Positions 28,932 through 36,957 of a DNA stretch of 64,000 nucleotides are shown piece after piece. Within the stretch, counting starts at the first letter, position 1. Each line of letters begins with the position of its first letter. Under the pieces are notes generated by a model. That model was given only the letters and a program-made list of their open reading frames with translations, was not told the origin of the DNA and made no database searches. Source of the stretch: Candidatus Fimadaptatus faecigallinarum (lineage in GTDB: Bacteria > Bacillota > Clostridia > Christensenellales > Aristaeellaceae); NCBI GenBank assembly GCA_018714445.1, contig DVNK01000005.1, forward strand, positions 80,196 through 144,195, read 5' to 3'. The position numbers and the translations under genes are program-made.

Positions 28932-28960
28932 AGTATATACCTAAACTTTGATTTAGGCAA
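28932..28960 (-). promoter_or_regulatory. Promoter with a built-in inverted repeat (epimerase-dehydrogenase operon)
   Basis: TTGCCT (28955-28960), 17-base spacer, TATACT (28932-28937). The spacer holds CCTAAA-N6-TTTAGG (28940-28957), a perfect dyad placed where a repressor would block RNA polymerase. Confidence 0.7.
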
Positions 28961-29023
28961 GTCGGATTTTGATTTTAATCAGCGCATTAATCGAATTAAT
29001 CACCCGGCCGCGCGCAAAACAAC

Positions 29024-29048
29024 GGGAGACGGCCGGCCGCCGTCTCCC
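29024..29048 (-). terminator. Terminator after the GH127 gene
   Basis: GGGAGACGG (29024-29032) pairs with CCGTCTCCC (29040-29048); the minus-strand tail is GTTGTTTTG. It separates the GH127 unit from the epimerase operon. Confidence 0.7.
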
Positions 29049-29061
29049 AATCAGTCCCGCC

Positions 29062-30981
29062 TCAGATCTCGCGCACGTAAACCGTCATCTCATTCTCGCC
29101 GCGGTTGGCCCAGGCGTAGTACGGTATGAACGTCAGCGTCGCATCCTCAAGCACCGGCGCCTGATCGCTGTACAGCGCCTCGTCGGCGCTCACCATGCGC
29201 TTGCCGGGCGCGGTTATCTCAACTATACCGCCCAGCTTGTCCGGGCGCACGGTCTCGGTCAGCGCGCTGTCCCGCGGCAGGCACAGCGCCTCGACCACAG
29301 GCCCATTGTCCACCTGCTCCAGGCAGTAAACCATCGGCCCGCGCATCACCGCGACCTTGCCCAGATCGGCGCGCACGCGGGTGTTGGCGTACACGCGCCG
29401 CGCATGCATCGGCAGGCTCAGCTTTATCTCGTCGCCGTCGCTGAAAGCGCGGCTGATGCGCACATAGCCCCGCTCGGGCTTTAGGTCCAGCGCCGCGCCG
29501 TTGAGCGTCAGCGCGTACTCCTTCGCCCAGCCCGGTATGCGCAGGCACAGCGTGTACTCGCCCGCGCCCGGATGCAGCGCTATCTCGCCCGACGCCGGGT
29601 AATCGGTCAGGCACTCCATGCTCACGCGCGCATCGCCCAGTTTGAGCCGCGCCTGGTTTTGCATGTACAGGTTCACGTATATCTCGCCCTCGCCCAGCGT
29701 GTACATGTACTTGGCCAGCGAGGTCGTCAGCCGCGCCAGGTTGGGCGGGCAGCACGCACACCCGAACCACTTTGGCCGCACCGGCAACACGTGATGCTTG
29801 CGCGCATCCTTTTTGCTGGCTTCGGGATCGACCTCCAGCGGATTGACATAGAAGAAGTTATGGCCGTCCAGCGACATGCCCGCCAGGCAGGTGTTGTACA
29901 GCGCGCGCTCGAGCGCATCGGCATACCTGCCGTCGGGTTCGAGCTGCATCATGGCCCGCGCAAAGAAGCACAGCGCTATCGACGCGCAAGTCTCGGCATA
30001 CACCGTATCGTTGGGCAGGTCGTTGTCATATGTAAACGCCTCGCCTACATGCGACGAGCCCACGCCGCCGGTTATGTACATGCGCCGGTTGACGGTGCTG
30101 TCGAATATGCGCCGGCACGCGGCTACCAGCGTCTCGTCGCCGGTCTCGCGCGCCACGTCCGCCATGCCGGTCGCCAGATACATCGCGCGCACCGCATGAC
30201 CTTCGGGCGCGGTCTGCTCGCGCACCGGCAGATGCGCCTGCGCATATGCCGGGCCGTACTCGTCCAGGTTAAAGTGATCCTTGCCCTCGCGCCGCGCCTT
30301 TTCCTCCACAAAGAAGTTGGGCAGCTTGCCGCGCTCGTCTATGAAATAGCGCGCCAGCTTCATCATCAGCTCATCGCCGGTGGCGTGATACATGCGCACC
30401 AGCGCCAGTTCGATCTCCTCATGGCCCGGGTAGCCGTGCAGCTTGCCCTCCTCGGGGCCTATGACCGAGTCGATGTGCCGGGCCATGCGCGTCATTATGT
30501 CCAGCAGTTCGCGCTTGCCGGTGGCCTCGTAGTACGCGCACGCGGCCTCCATCATATGGCCGGCGCAGTAAAGCTCATGGCAGTCGCGCAGGTTGGTCCA
30601 GCGCTTGCCGGGCTCCTTGACGGTGTAATACGTGTTGAGGTAGCCGTCGGGCTGCTGTGCGCGGCCTATCAGCGCTATCAGGTCGTCGCAGGTGCGTTCG
30701 AGCTGCTCGTCCGGGCGCAGCATCAGCGAATACGCCGCCGCCTCCAGCCATTTGGCCAGATCCGAATCCTGGAACACATATCCCTCGAATTCGCCCTCCG
30801 CCTCGCCGGCTGCTATCTTGAAGTTGTGCACGCACCGGCTGGGCGCGGCGCCCTCGACGCGGTCGTTGAGTATCTCCCACTGATATGGTATCACGATGTC
30901 CATGACCTTGCGGGCCACGTCGCTGAGCAGACCCGCCTCTATGCGCACGTCGCGCACATCGGGTATCGCGTAGTGTTTCAT
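29062..30981 (-). CDS. GH127-family beta-L-arabinofuranosidase (copy 1)
   Basis: 639 residues, matching GH127 (DUF1680) in length. The catalytic zinc/cysteine site is visible as ETCAS near residue 330 (Glu and Cys) and CACCPPN near 410 (paired Cys). In the characterised Bifidobacterium enzyme one of these Cys residues is the nucleophile. No signal peptide, so it acts in the cytosol on imported oligosaccharides. The ATG at 30981 follows GGAGGAG. It starts 30 bases after a transglutaminase-like gene. Specificity for beta-L-arabinofuranose is from family knowledge, not sequence proof. Confidence 0.93.
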   Translation of the reverse strand: MKHYAIPDVRDVRIEAGLLSDVARKVMDIVIPYQWEILNDRVEGAAPSRCVHNFKIAAGEAEGEFEGYVFQDSDLAKWLEAAAYSLMLRPDEQLERTCDDLIALIGRAQQPDGYLNTYYTVKEPGKRWTNLRDCHELYCAGHMMEAACAYYEATGKRELLDIMTRMARHIDSVIGPEEGKLHGYPGHEEIELALVRMYHATGDELMMKLARYFIDERGKLPNFFVEEKARREGKDHFNLDEYGPAYAQAHLPVREQTAPEGHAVRAMYLATGMADVARETGDETLVAACRRIFDSTVNRRMYITGGVGSSHVGEAFTYDNDLPNDTVYAETCASIALCFFARAMMQLEPDGRYADALERALYNTCLAGMSLDGHNFFYVNPLEVDPEASKKDARKHHVLPVRPKWFGCACCPPNLARLTTSLAKYMYTLGEGEIYVNLYMQNQARLKLGDARVSMECLTDYPASGEIALHPGAGEYTLCLRIPGWAKEYALTLNGAALDLKPERGYVRISRAFSDGDEIKLSLPMHARRVYANTRVRADLGKVAVMRGPMVYCLEQVDNGPVVEALCLPRDSALTETVRPDKLGGIVEITAPGKRMVSADEALYSDQAPVLEDATLTFIPYYAWANRGENEMTVYVREI

Positions 30982-31011
30982 CTGAATCTCCTCCAAATCG
31001 CAATGGTTGGC

Positions 31012-32379
31012 TCAGTTGAGCCTGATAGCCTCAACGACCTCGCGCGCCTTGCACAACTCGTTGGGGCGAAGCAATCGGGTCTCGCTCTCGCATTCGCCCG
31101 ACTGATTGTCATACGGGTCATTGCGTCCGAACTGCAAGGCCGGCCTGAGCGGCGCCTGAAAGCGCGAGTTGGCCACCATGCGGTACGGGTCCAGGTTGCC
31201 AAAGTAGAACTTCCAGCGCTCCGCATTGCCCGCGCGCCGCGCCGCGCCGCCGAATGAGCAGTCGGCAAACAGCCAGCCCCACCCCGGCGCGTAAAACTGC
31301 GCCCAGTCATGCGAACCCACGTCGCCCGGCGCGGCATACAGCCCCGACTGCCAACGCGCCGGCACGCCCGCTATCCGGCACAGCGTTATGAACAGCAGCG
31401 CCTGCACGCCGCAGTCGCCTTTGAGTCCCAGCGCGGCATACTCGGCTATCGGCGGCAGCAGGAAGTACTCGCGCATATACGAATAGCGCACATGACCGGT
31501 CACGTAGTCGTATATCCGCCACGCACGCTCAAGCGGCGCATCCGCGTCGCCGACTATGCGCGACGCCAGCGCGCGCAGATAAGGCGTGAACATTATGTGC
31601 CCCGGCAATTCCGCCAGATCGTCGGCATTGGGCGCGGGCACGTCGGGGTACAGCGGCATGTCGGGCATAGGGCGCTCGGCATCAAAGTAACGCACCCGGT
31701 TGTCGAACTCGTATTCAACCTCAAACGGGGCGTTTGCGTCAAGCCGGCGCTCAAAGTACGCGGTGCGGGCGTCCGCGCGCGCGTCGGCTACGCACACCAG
31801 CCCCGGCGAAGCGCTCAGCAGCTTGAGCCGGGATTGCTGCGCCGCCTGCGCGGGCAGCGGCAGATGCGCGCGATACGTGCCAGGCGTGAACGCCTCGTCG
31901 CACACCTGCAACCTTGCGCGCATGTGCAGCCGATAGCCCAGCTCACCCCGCGCGCGCATCAGCGATATCGCCTCATCCAGCAGCGGTTTGTTCATGTCGG
32001 GCGCACGGCCCGCGCGCGCCGCCACATCCGGCCGGAGTTTCAGCAGCGACGGCAGGAACTCGGCAAAATAGCGCCGCTGACCGTCGATATACACATAGGC
32101 TATGTCCGCGCTCAGCTCAAGTTCGGCAAACCCGGCCTCGTCAAGTCCGGGTATCGCCGCGCGGGCCATGTCCAGCGCCTGTGCGCGCGTATACGGGTAA
32201 TTGTCCGGCAGCCGCGCGATGACCTGCTGTTCCAGCTTCAGCCGCAGCTCAAGCTCGGGCGCGCGGTGCTCGCGCAGGTAAATGTCGATCAACGCCTGCG
32301 CGCCAGCCAGGTCGCCTGACAGCTTGCGAACCAGTATGTCCTCGGGCAGAGGGTATGCCATTGCCTCTATGTCACGCAT
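31012..32379 (-). CDS. Transglutaminase-like domain protein
   Basis: 455 residues. The C-terminal half is a transglutaminase-like (papain-fold) domain: Cys in LKGDCGVQALLF (about 321), His in VGSHDWAQFY (about 356), Asp in FADCSFGG (about 373). The N-terminal 250 residues form a beta-rich region I do not recognise. No signal peptide or membrane helix, so it is probably cytosolic. AGGTGA precedes the ATG at 32379. It lies 30 bases upstream of the GH127 gene, so the two are probably one operon; it may be a peptidase or amidase. That link is inference. Confidence 0.86.
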   Translation of the reverse strand: MRDIEAMAYPLPEDILVRKLSGDLAGAQALIDIYLREHRAPELELRLKLEQQVIARLPDNYPYTRAQALDMARAAIPGLDEAGFAELELSADIAYVYIDGQRRYFAEFLPSLLKLRPDVAARAGRAPDMNKPLLDEAISLMRARGELGYRLHMRARLQVCDEAFTPGTYRAHLPLPAQAAQQSRLKLLSASPGLVCVADARADARTAYFERRLDANAPFEVEYEFDNRVRYFDAERPMPDMPLYPDVPAPNADDLAELPGHIMFTPYLRALASRIVGDADAPLERAWRIYDYVTGHVRYSYMREYFLLPPIAEYAALGLKGDCGVQALLFITLCRIAGVPARWQSGLYAAPGDVGSHDWAQFYAPGWGWLFADCSFGGAARRAGNAERWKFYFGNLDPYRMVANSRFQAPLRPALQFGRNDPYDNQSGECESETRLLRPNELCKAREVVEAIRLN

Positions 32380-32503
32380 TGTAATCACCTGCCTTATCTG
32401 TTCAGAGCGTCAGTTAAACGCAGTCGATTATGCTCACGGCCCGCGCCGTGGGCGGCAGGGCGTCAGCGCTCAGGCGTGCGCCCTGGGCCGCGCCCACCGC
32501 ACA

Positions 32504-33289
32504 TCATATGAACGGCACGATTCCGCCCAGGCTGTCGAACACCAGATCGGGCTGTATCGTGCTGTCGCGCAGCATATCGGGCGTCGTCTCGCCGGTCATG
32601 ACCAGTATCGAGAGTATGCCGTGGTCAATGCCGGTCTTTATGTCGGTGTAGAGCCGGTCGCCCACCATCGCCAGCTGTCCACGCTCCAGGCCGGTGCGCT
32701 TTAGCGCCGCATCGACTATGCCGCCGTATGGTTTGCCGACTATCAGATCGGGCCGCCGTCCGGTCGACGCCTCTATGAATGCGATTATCGCGCCTATGTC
32801 GGGCGCAAAGCCGGTCTCGGTCGGGCAGTTGAAGTCGGGATGCGTTGCGATATACGGCAACCCCGCGCGCACATGGTCGCACACCGCCGTGAGCTTTTTA
32901 TAGTCCAGCGTGGTATCATAGCCTATTATGACGTAATCCGGAGCGTTCTGGTCGATGTTTATGCCGCCCTCGCCCAGCTCGCGCAGCAAAAACTCGTTGC
33001 CCAGCACGAACGCGCGCGCATCGCCAAAGCGTTCCCGGGCCACGGCGGCAGTCGCCTGGCCCGACGTCAGTATGCGCTTCTCATCGACGTCCAGACCCAT
33101 GCGCCCCAGCCGCTGCACATAGTAGTGCGCGTCGTGCGACGAGTTGTTGGTCAGGAACAGATAGTCGCGCCCGGTCTCGGCCAGGCGGCGTATGAAGTCC
33201 AGCGAGCCCGGCAATATCCGCTCGCCCAGGTAAAACGTGCCGTCCATGTCCAGCATGAAACAGCGCACGGCTTCAAGTCTCTTAGGCAT
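32504..33289 (-). CDS. NagD-like HAD sugar phosphatase
   Basis: 261 residues of HAD subfamily IIA. DMDGTFYLGERILPG is the nucleophile segment, LTNNSS is motif II, GKPYGGIVDAAL contains the motif III Lys and MVGDRLYTDIKTG is motif IV. NagD-like enzymes remove phosphate from nucleotides and sugar phosphates. The start at 33289 has GAGAGGA; longer frames run into the divergent promoter. It is transcribed away from the GH43-like gene. Confidence 0.93.
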   Translation of the reverse strand: MPKRLEAVRCFMLDMDGTFYLGERILPGSLDFIRRLAETGRDYLFLTNNSSHDAHYYVQRLGRMGLDVDEKRILTSGQATAAVARERFGDARAFVLGNEFLLRELGEGGINIDQNAPDYVIIGYDTTLDYKKLTAVCDHVRAGLPYIATHPDFNCPTETGFAPDIGAIIAFIEASTGRRPDLIVGKPYGGIVDAALKRTGLERGQLAMVGDRLYTDIKTGIDHGILSILVMTGETTPDMLRDSTIQPDLVFDSLGGIVPFI

Positions 33290-33375
33290 AGTATTGTCCT
33301 CTCTGTCAACAGCAGCATTTTCCATTATGATACCACATATCGGTCGCGCGCGCACGCCTTTTTTCACGCGTCGCA

Positions 33376-33404
33376 TTGCGTGGGCCAAAGTTTTGTAGTA
33401 AAAT
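33376..33404 (+). promoter_or_regulatory. Promoter of the GH43-like gene
   Basis: TTGCGT (33376-33381), 17-base spacer, TAAAAT (33399-33404). Confidence 0.75.
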
Positions 33405-33421
33405 GATAATCAGCTTATCAT
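33403..33421 (+). promoter_or_regulatory. Operator-like inverted repeat at the GH43 promoter start site
   Basis: ATGATAA (33403-33409), TCAGC, TTATCAT (33415-33421): a perfect 7-base dyad at the expected transcription start, ending 18 bases before the start codon. Confidence 0.65.
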
Positions 33422-33439
33422 GCGCAGGAGGAGCGGCTG

Positions 33440-34417
33440 ATGGATTTTGCAAAGCGCATCGGCGCAGCGCGTCGCGAGTCGATATTCAACCCTGACCCAC
33501 AGCACATATACGTCTGGTGCGGCACGTGCGTGCACGGCGGCGACGGGCGATACTACCTGTACTATTCGTTCTGGCCGCGTGAGCTGGGCTTTAGCGGCTG
33601 GGTCATACATTCGCAGATAGGCGTGGCAGCCGGCGATTCGCCCACCGGGCCGTTTGAGCCGGTCGGCATGGCGGTGCCCGCGTCCGGGCGCGGCTGGGAC
33701 GCCGACTGCACCCACAACCCCACTGCGCATATATTTGACGGCAGATACTACATCTACTACATGGGCAATCACGGCAACGGCGAGTACTGGAACCATCGCA
33801 ACAATCAGCGCATAGGCGTGGCGGTCTCCGACTCGCCCACTGGGCCGTTTGAGCGCTTTGACGCGCCGCTGATAGACGTAACGCCCGGCGGCTGCGACGC
33901 GCTGATGACCAGCAACCCCTCGGTCGCGCGCATGGCCGACGGGCGCTACATAATGGTGTACAAGGCCGTAGGGCTCACGGGCGCGCTGCCCCAGGGTGGA
34001 CCGGTTGTATGCGCGGTCGCGTTCGCCGATTCGCCCATCGGGCCGTTCGTAAAGTGCCCCGATCCGATATTCAGCAACCCCGAACACAGCTGGTCGGTCG
34101 AGGATCCGTTCATATGGCGTGAGAACGGCCGGCTGTACGCGCTGGTCAAGGACTTTCAGGGTTACTTCACCCACAGTGCGCGCAACTGCGTGGCGCTGTT
34201 CGAATCCGACGACGGCGTGAACTGGCGCGCCGGCGATGCGCCGCTGGCATTCGAGCGCACGATACGCTGGGACGACGGTAAGGCGCAGCAGGTGCACAAC
34301 CTGGAGCGCCCGCAACTGCTGATAGAAGGCGGCGTGCCCATCGCGCTGTACTGCGTTTGCGCGCCGTATGACGACTATCGCGAATCGTTCAACATATCGT
34401 TTGCGATAACAGGCTGA
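33440..34417 (+). CDS. GH43-like five-bladed beta-propeller glycosidase
   Basis: 325 residues with repeated YYLYYSFW / YYIYYMGN / YIMVYKAV / RLYALVKD blades and repeated DSPTGPFE segments, the signature of GH43/GH117-type propellers. The clan's acid/base Glu is probably in SVEDPFIW (about 222). No signal peptide. GGAGGAG precedes the ATG. A promoter with an operator-like repeat lies just upstream, so it is probably sugar-induced. Substrate could be arabinan, xylan or agar-type side chains; the region's two GH127 genes favour arabinose-containing glycans. Confidence 0.85.
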   Translation: MDFAKRIGAARRESIFNPDPQHIYVWCGTCVHGGDGRYYLYYSFWPRELGFSGWVIHSQIGVAAGDSPTGPFEPVGMAVPASGRGWDADCTHNPTAHIFDGRYYIYYMGNHGNGEYWNHRNNQRIGVAVSDSPTGPFERFDAPLIDVTPGGCDALMTSNPSVARMADGRYIMVYKAVGLTGALPQGGPVVCAVAFADSPIGPFVKCPDPIFSNPEHSWSVEDPFIWRENGRLYALVKDFQGYFTHSARNCVALFESDDGVNWRAGDAPLAFERTIRWDDGKAQQVHNLERPQLLIEGGVPIALYCVCAPYDDYRESFNISFAITG

Positions 34418-34857
34418 CATGCAACCAGCCGACATTGCTGACTCAGACTACGCGGCACGGCCGGCTCAGGCCTCATATCGCGACGGCCCCGGCGCCGCTG
34501 TGCCTTCCCGGCTCGACAGCGCTGGATGCGCGGGCCGTTATCGTGAATTAGCAGCGACATGTACAGCTGGCAGGCGCTGACGCAGTGTCAGGCTAAGCCT
34601 TAGATTGCTGCATTGCATTCGCCGCAGCATAATTGCGGCGACGAAGTTGCGCGGCTGGCAGGCGTTGACGGGACACCACTGGATATCGCGAGCCGCGGCT
34701 GCACATCATAAATGGGTATAATCGCGCGCGGCATGGCTCACCGGCGCGACATGATTCTGTTCAGGCCCGGCTCTGTCGGGCAAGCCACAGGCTACATCCG
34801 TGCGGCGACGCGCCCGCGCGGTTAAATTAGCGCATAACTAATCAGGAGGGGATTTAT
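34418..34857. other. 440-base gap between the GH43-like and MocA genes
   Basis: No gene seen. It holds a 17-base repeat with one mismatch (GCTGGCAGGCGCTGACG type at 34566 and 34654), a hairpin TCGCCGCA-N7-TGCGGCGA at 34619-34641, and TATAAT at 34717-34722 without a good -35 box. Confidence 0.5.
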
Positions 34858-35949
34858 ATGGACAAGGTACGCATTGGCATCATAGGCTGCGGCGGCATAG
34901 CCAACGGCAAGCATATGCCCTCGCTCAAGAAGCTGCCCGACGTTGAGATGGTGGCGTTCTGCGACATAATCCGCGAACGCGCCGAAAAGGCCGCCCACGA
35001 GTACGGCATCAATGGCGCCGAAGTATACGAGGACTACCACGAACTGCTCGACCGCAAGGACATCGACGTCGTGCACGTGCTCACCCCCAACCGCGAGCAC
35101 AGCCAGATAACCGTGGACGCGCTCAACGCCGGCAAACACGTAATGTGCGAAAAGCCCATGGCGATAAACACCGCCGAGGCACAGCGCATGCTGGACGCCG
35201 CCCGCAAGACCGGCAAGAAGCTCACCATAGGCTATCAGAGCCGCTTCCGTCAGGACAGCATATACCTCAAAAAGGCCTGTGAAGCCGGCGAACTGGGCGA
35301 TATATACTACGCGCGGGCACAGGCCGTGCGCCGGCGCGCAGTGCCGACTTGGGGCGTGTTCCTCAACGAGTACGAGCAGGGCGGCGGCCCGCTCATCGAC
35401 ATAGGCACTCATGCGCTCGACCTGACGCTGTGGATGATGGACAACTACGAGCCGGTAGCGGTCAGCGGCAGCAAGTACCGCAAGCTCGCCGACACCAAAA
35501 ACGCCGCCAACGCCTGGGGCAGCTGGGATCCCGAAAAGTTCACCGTCGAGGACAGCGCGTTCGGCTTCATCCGCATGAAGAACGGCGCGACGATAATGCT
35601 CGAGGCCAGTTGGGCGCTCAACACGCTGCTGGTCAACGAGGCCAAGACGATACTCTGCGGCACCCGCGGCGGCGCGGACATGCTGGGCGAGGACGGCGCG
35701 CTGCGCATAAACGGCGAGAAGTACTCCAAGCTCTACACCGAGATACCCGAGCTCAAGTCGGGCAGCGCGGCGTTCTACGAGGGCGTGTCGTTCAACGCCG
35801 AGAACCTCGAGGCCCGCATGTGGATCGATCACGTAAAGGACGACTCCAAGCCGCTGATTACCAAGCCCGAGCAGGCGCTGGTCGTCACCAAGATACTTGA
35901 GGCGATATACAAGTCCGCCGAGACCGGCGAGACCGTCTATTTTAAGTGA
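34858..35949 (+). CDS. Gfo/Idh/MocA-family dehydrogenase (copy 2)
   Basis: 363 residues. It has the Rossmann start GIIGCGGIANGKHMP, the conserved EKPMA motif (about 100) and the C-terminal-domain segment GGGPLIDIGTHALDL with the catalytic His. Only moderately similar to the copy at 26901, so not a recent duplication. AGGAGGGG precedes the ATG by seven bases. It is probably monocistronic, since a terminator follows. It likely oxidises a sugar or deoxysugar released by the neighbouring hydrolases; that is inference. Confidence 0.93.
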   Translation: MDKVRIGIIGCGGIANGKHMPSLKKLPDVEMVAFCDIIRERAEKAAHEYGINGAEVYEDYHELLDRKDIDVVHVLTPNREHSQITVDALNAGKHVMCEKPMAINTAEAQRMLDAARKTGKKLTIGYQSRFRQDSIYLKKACEAGELGDIYYARAQAVRRRAVPTWGVFLNEYEQGGGPLIDIGTHALDLTLWMMDNYEPVAVSGSKYRKLADTKNAANAWGSWDPEKFTVEDSAFGFIRMKNGATIMLEASWALNTLLVNEAKTILCGTRGGADMLGEDGALRINGEKYSKLYTEIPELKSGSAAFYEGVSFNAENLEARMWIDHVKDDSKPLITKPEQALVVTKILEAIYKSAETGETVYFK

Positions 35950-35974
35950 TCTGCTCAAGCGCCGATGACGTCAT

Positions 35975-36003
35975 GCCCGCGCGGCTTTGAACACCGCGCG
36001 GGC
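35975..36003 (+). terminator. Terminator after the second MocA gene
   Basis: GCCCGCGCGG (35975-35984), 9-base loop, CCGCGCGGGC (35994-36003), then GCTCTTATG. The T-run is weak. Confidence 0.65.
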
Positions 36004-36078
36004 GCTCTTATGCTCCAAACGCTGCCGGACAAACGCCGGCACACCTTGCACGATATTCACAGAGCCCATGTTCAGGCC

Positions 36079-36107
36079 TTGCAATCCGCCCGAATATGCG
36101 CTATAAT
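36079..36107 (+). promoter_or_regulatory. Promoter upstream of the acetyltransferase leader
   Basis: TTGCAA (36079-36084), 17-base spacer, TATAAT (36102-36107). The predicted start of transcription is near 36114, leaving a leader of about 138 bases before the acetyltransferase. Confidence 0.85.
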
Positions 36108-36113
36108 ATCGAT

Positions 36114-36236
36114 ATCATCGGAGGACAGTACACCGTAGTTTAGGGGATAGCAGGTCATGCGCCTGCAGGCCGCCTGTCAGATAAGATGTCGAGTGAGCTC
36201 GGTTATTACATTGCGTAATAATCGGGCTATTTTTTT
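36114..36236 (+). ncRNA. Structured leader with a transcription terminator (attenuator candidate)
   Basis: GACAG (36124-36128) can pair with CTGTC (36174-36178), enclosing a hairpin GCAGG...CCTGC. Next comes a 14-base-pair stem, AGCTCGGTTATTAC (36196-36209) with GTAATAATCGGGCT (36215-36228), loop ATTGC, then ATTTTTTT to 36236. This terminator ends only 15 bases before the acetyltransferase ATG, so transcription must pass it for the gene to be expressed. I recognise no known riboswitch class. Confidence 0.6.
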
Positions 36237-36255
36237 AGGATGTATGATATCATGA
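36157..36255 (+). other. Possible 32-codon leader reading frame
   Basis: ATG CGC ... TGA encodes 32 residues beginning MRLQAACQIRC and ending GCMIS. AGGGGA lies nine bases before its ATG. Its TGA overlaps the acetyltransferase ATG (ATGA) and it spans the terminator stem. Codon use is unlike the neighbouring genes (AGA, CGA and TTA occur). It may be a leader peptide or chance. Confidence 0.35.
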
Positions 36256-36794
36256 AGGACATGACCGTGACCCTTGCGCCCCTTGCCAAAGACGACCGCG
36301 AACAGTTTATACTTGACAATCAGTTGTCGTTCAAGTACGGCGCGCTTCAGGAATTCGGCGCGCGCGACGATCATATCGACGCTGATGGCGAGATAATCTC
36401 ACGTAAGACCATAGAAGACTCGATAGACGCCGGCAGCCACACATATCGCATCATGGCCAACGGCAAAAAGGTGGGCGGCGCGATACTCAACATAGACCCC
36501 GCTACCGGTCACAATCATCTGGACATACTGTTCGTGGCGCCCGAGGCGCACAGTAAGGGCATAGGCCAAGCCGCGTGGCACGCGATAGAGGCGCTCTATC
36601 CGGAAACCCAGGTCTGGGAGACATGCACGCCCTACTTTGAAAAGCGCAACATACATTTCTATGTGAACAAGTGCGGCTTCCACATTGTGGAGTTCTTCAA
36701 CGCCTACAACGTCGATCCCGATTCGCCACCGGATGCACAGGATGAAGGCCCCGATGAGATGTTCCGCCTCGTCAAGGTCATGCAACGGCGCTGA
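36252..36794 (+). CDS. GNAT-family N-acetyltransferase behind an attenuator-like leader
   Basis: 180 residues with a GNAT core: GGAILNIDPATGHNHLDILFV strands, the acetyl-CoA loop EAHSKGIGQAAWHAIE and the C-terminal FYVNKCGFHIV. The ATG at 36252 is chosen over one four codons upstream, which abuts the terminator tail. Its only possible ribosome binding site is the AGGA right after the T-run, or translation is coupled to the leader frame. Gene is probably monocistronic. The substrate is unknown. Confidence 0.85.
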   Translation: MKDMTVTLAPLAKDDREQFILDNQLSFKYGALQEFGARDDHIDADGEIISRKTIEDSIDAGSHTYRIMANGKKVGGAILNIDPATGHNHLDILFVAPEAHSKGIGQAAWHAIEALYPETQVWETCTPYFEKRNIHFYVNKCGFHIVEFFNAYNVDPDSPPDAQDEGPDEMFRLVKVMQRR

Positions 36795-36957
36795 CTCCGC
36801 CGGCAACGCCCGGTCGTCACCGGTCGTGCGCCGCATACCGCGCGCCGGCCGGCGTGCCCGGCGTCAAGCCGTGCTCCGCCGTCATGGCCAATAACAAAAA
36901 CGACCGCGACCATTCAGCCGCGATCGCAGTCGATCCATATATGCTTTATGTATGGCG

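Noticed and set aside
36133..36210. tRNA-like D-arm (TAGTTTAGGGGATAGCA) before the attenuator
   Set aside because: No matching acceptor, anticodon or T-arm could be folded; better explained as part of the leader.
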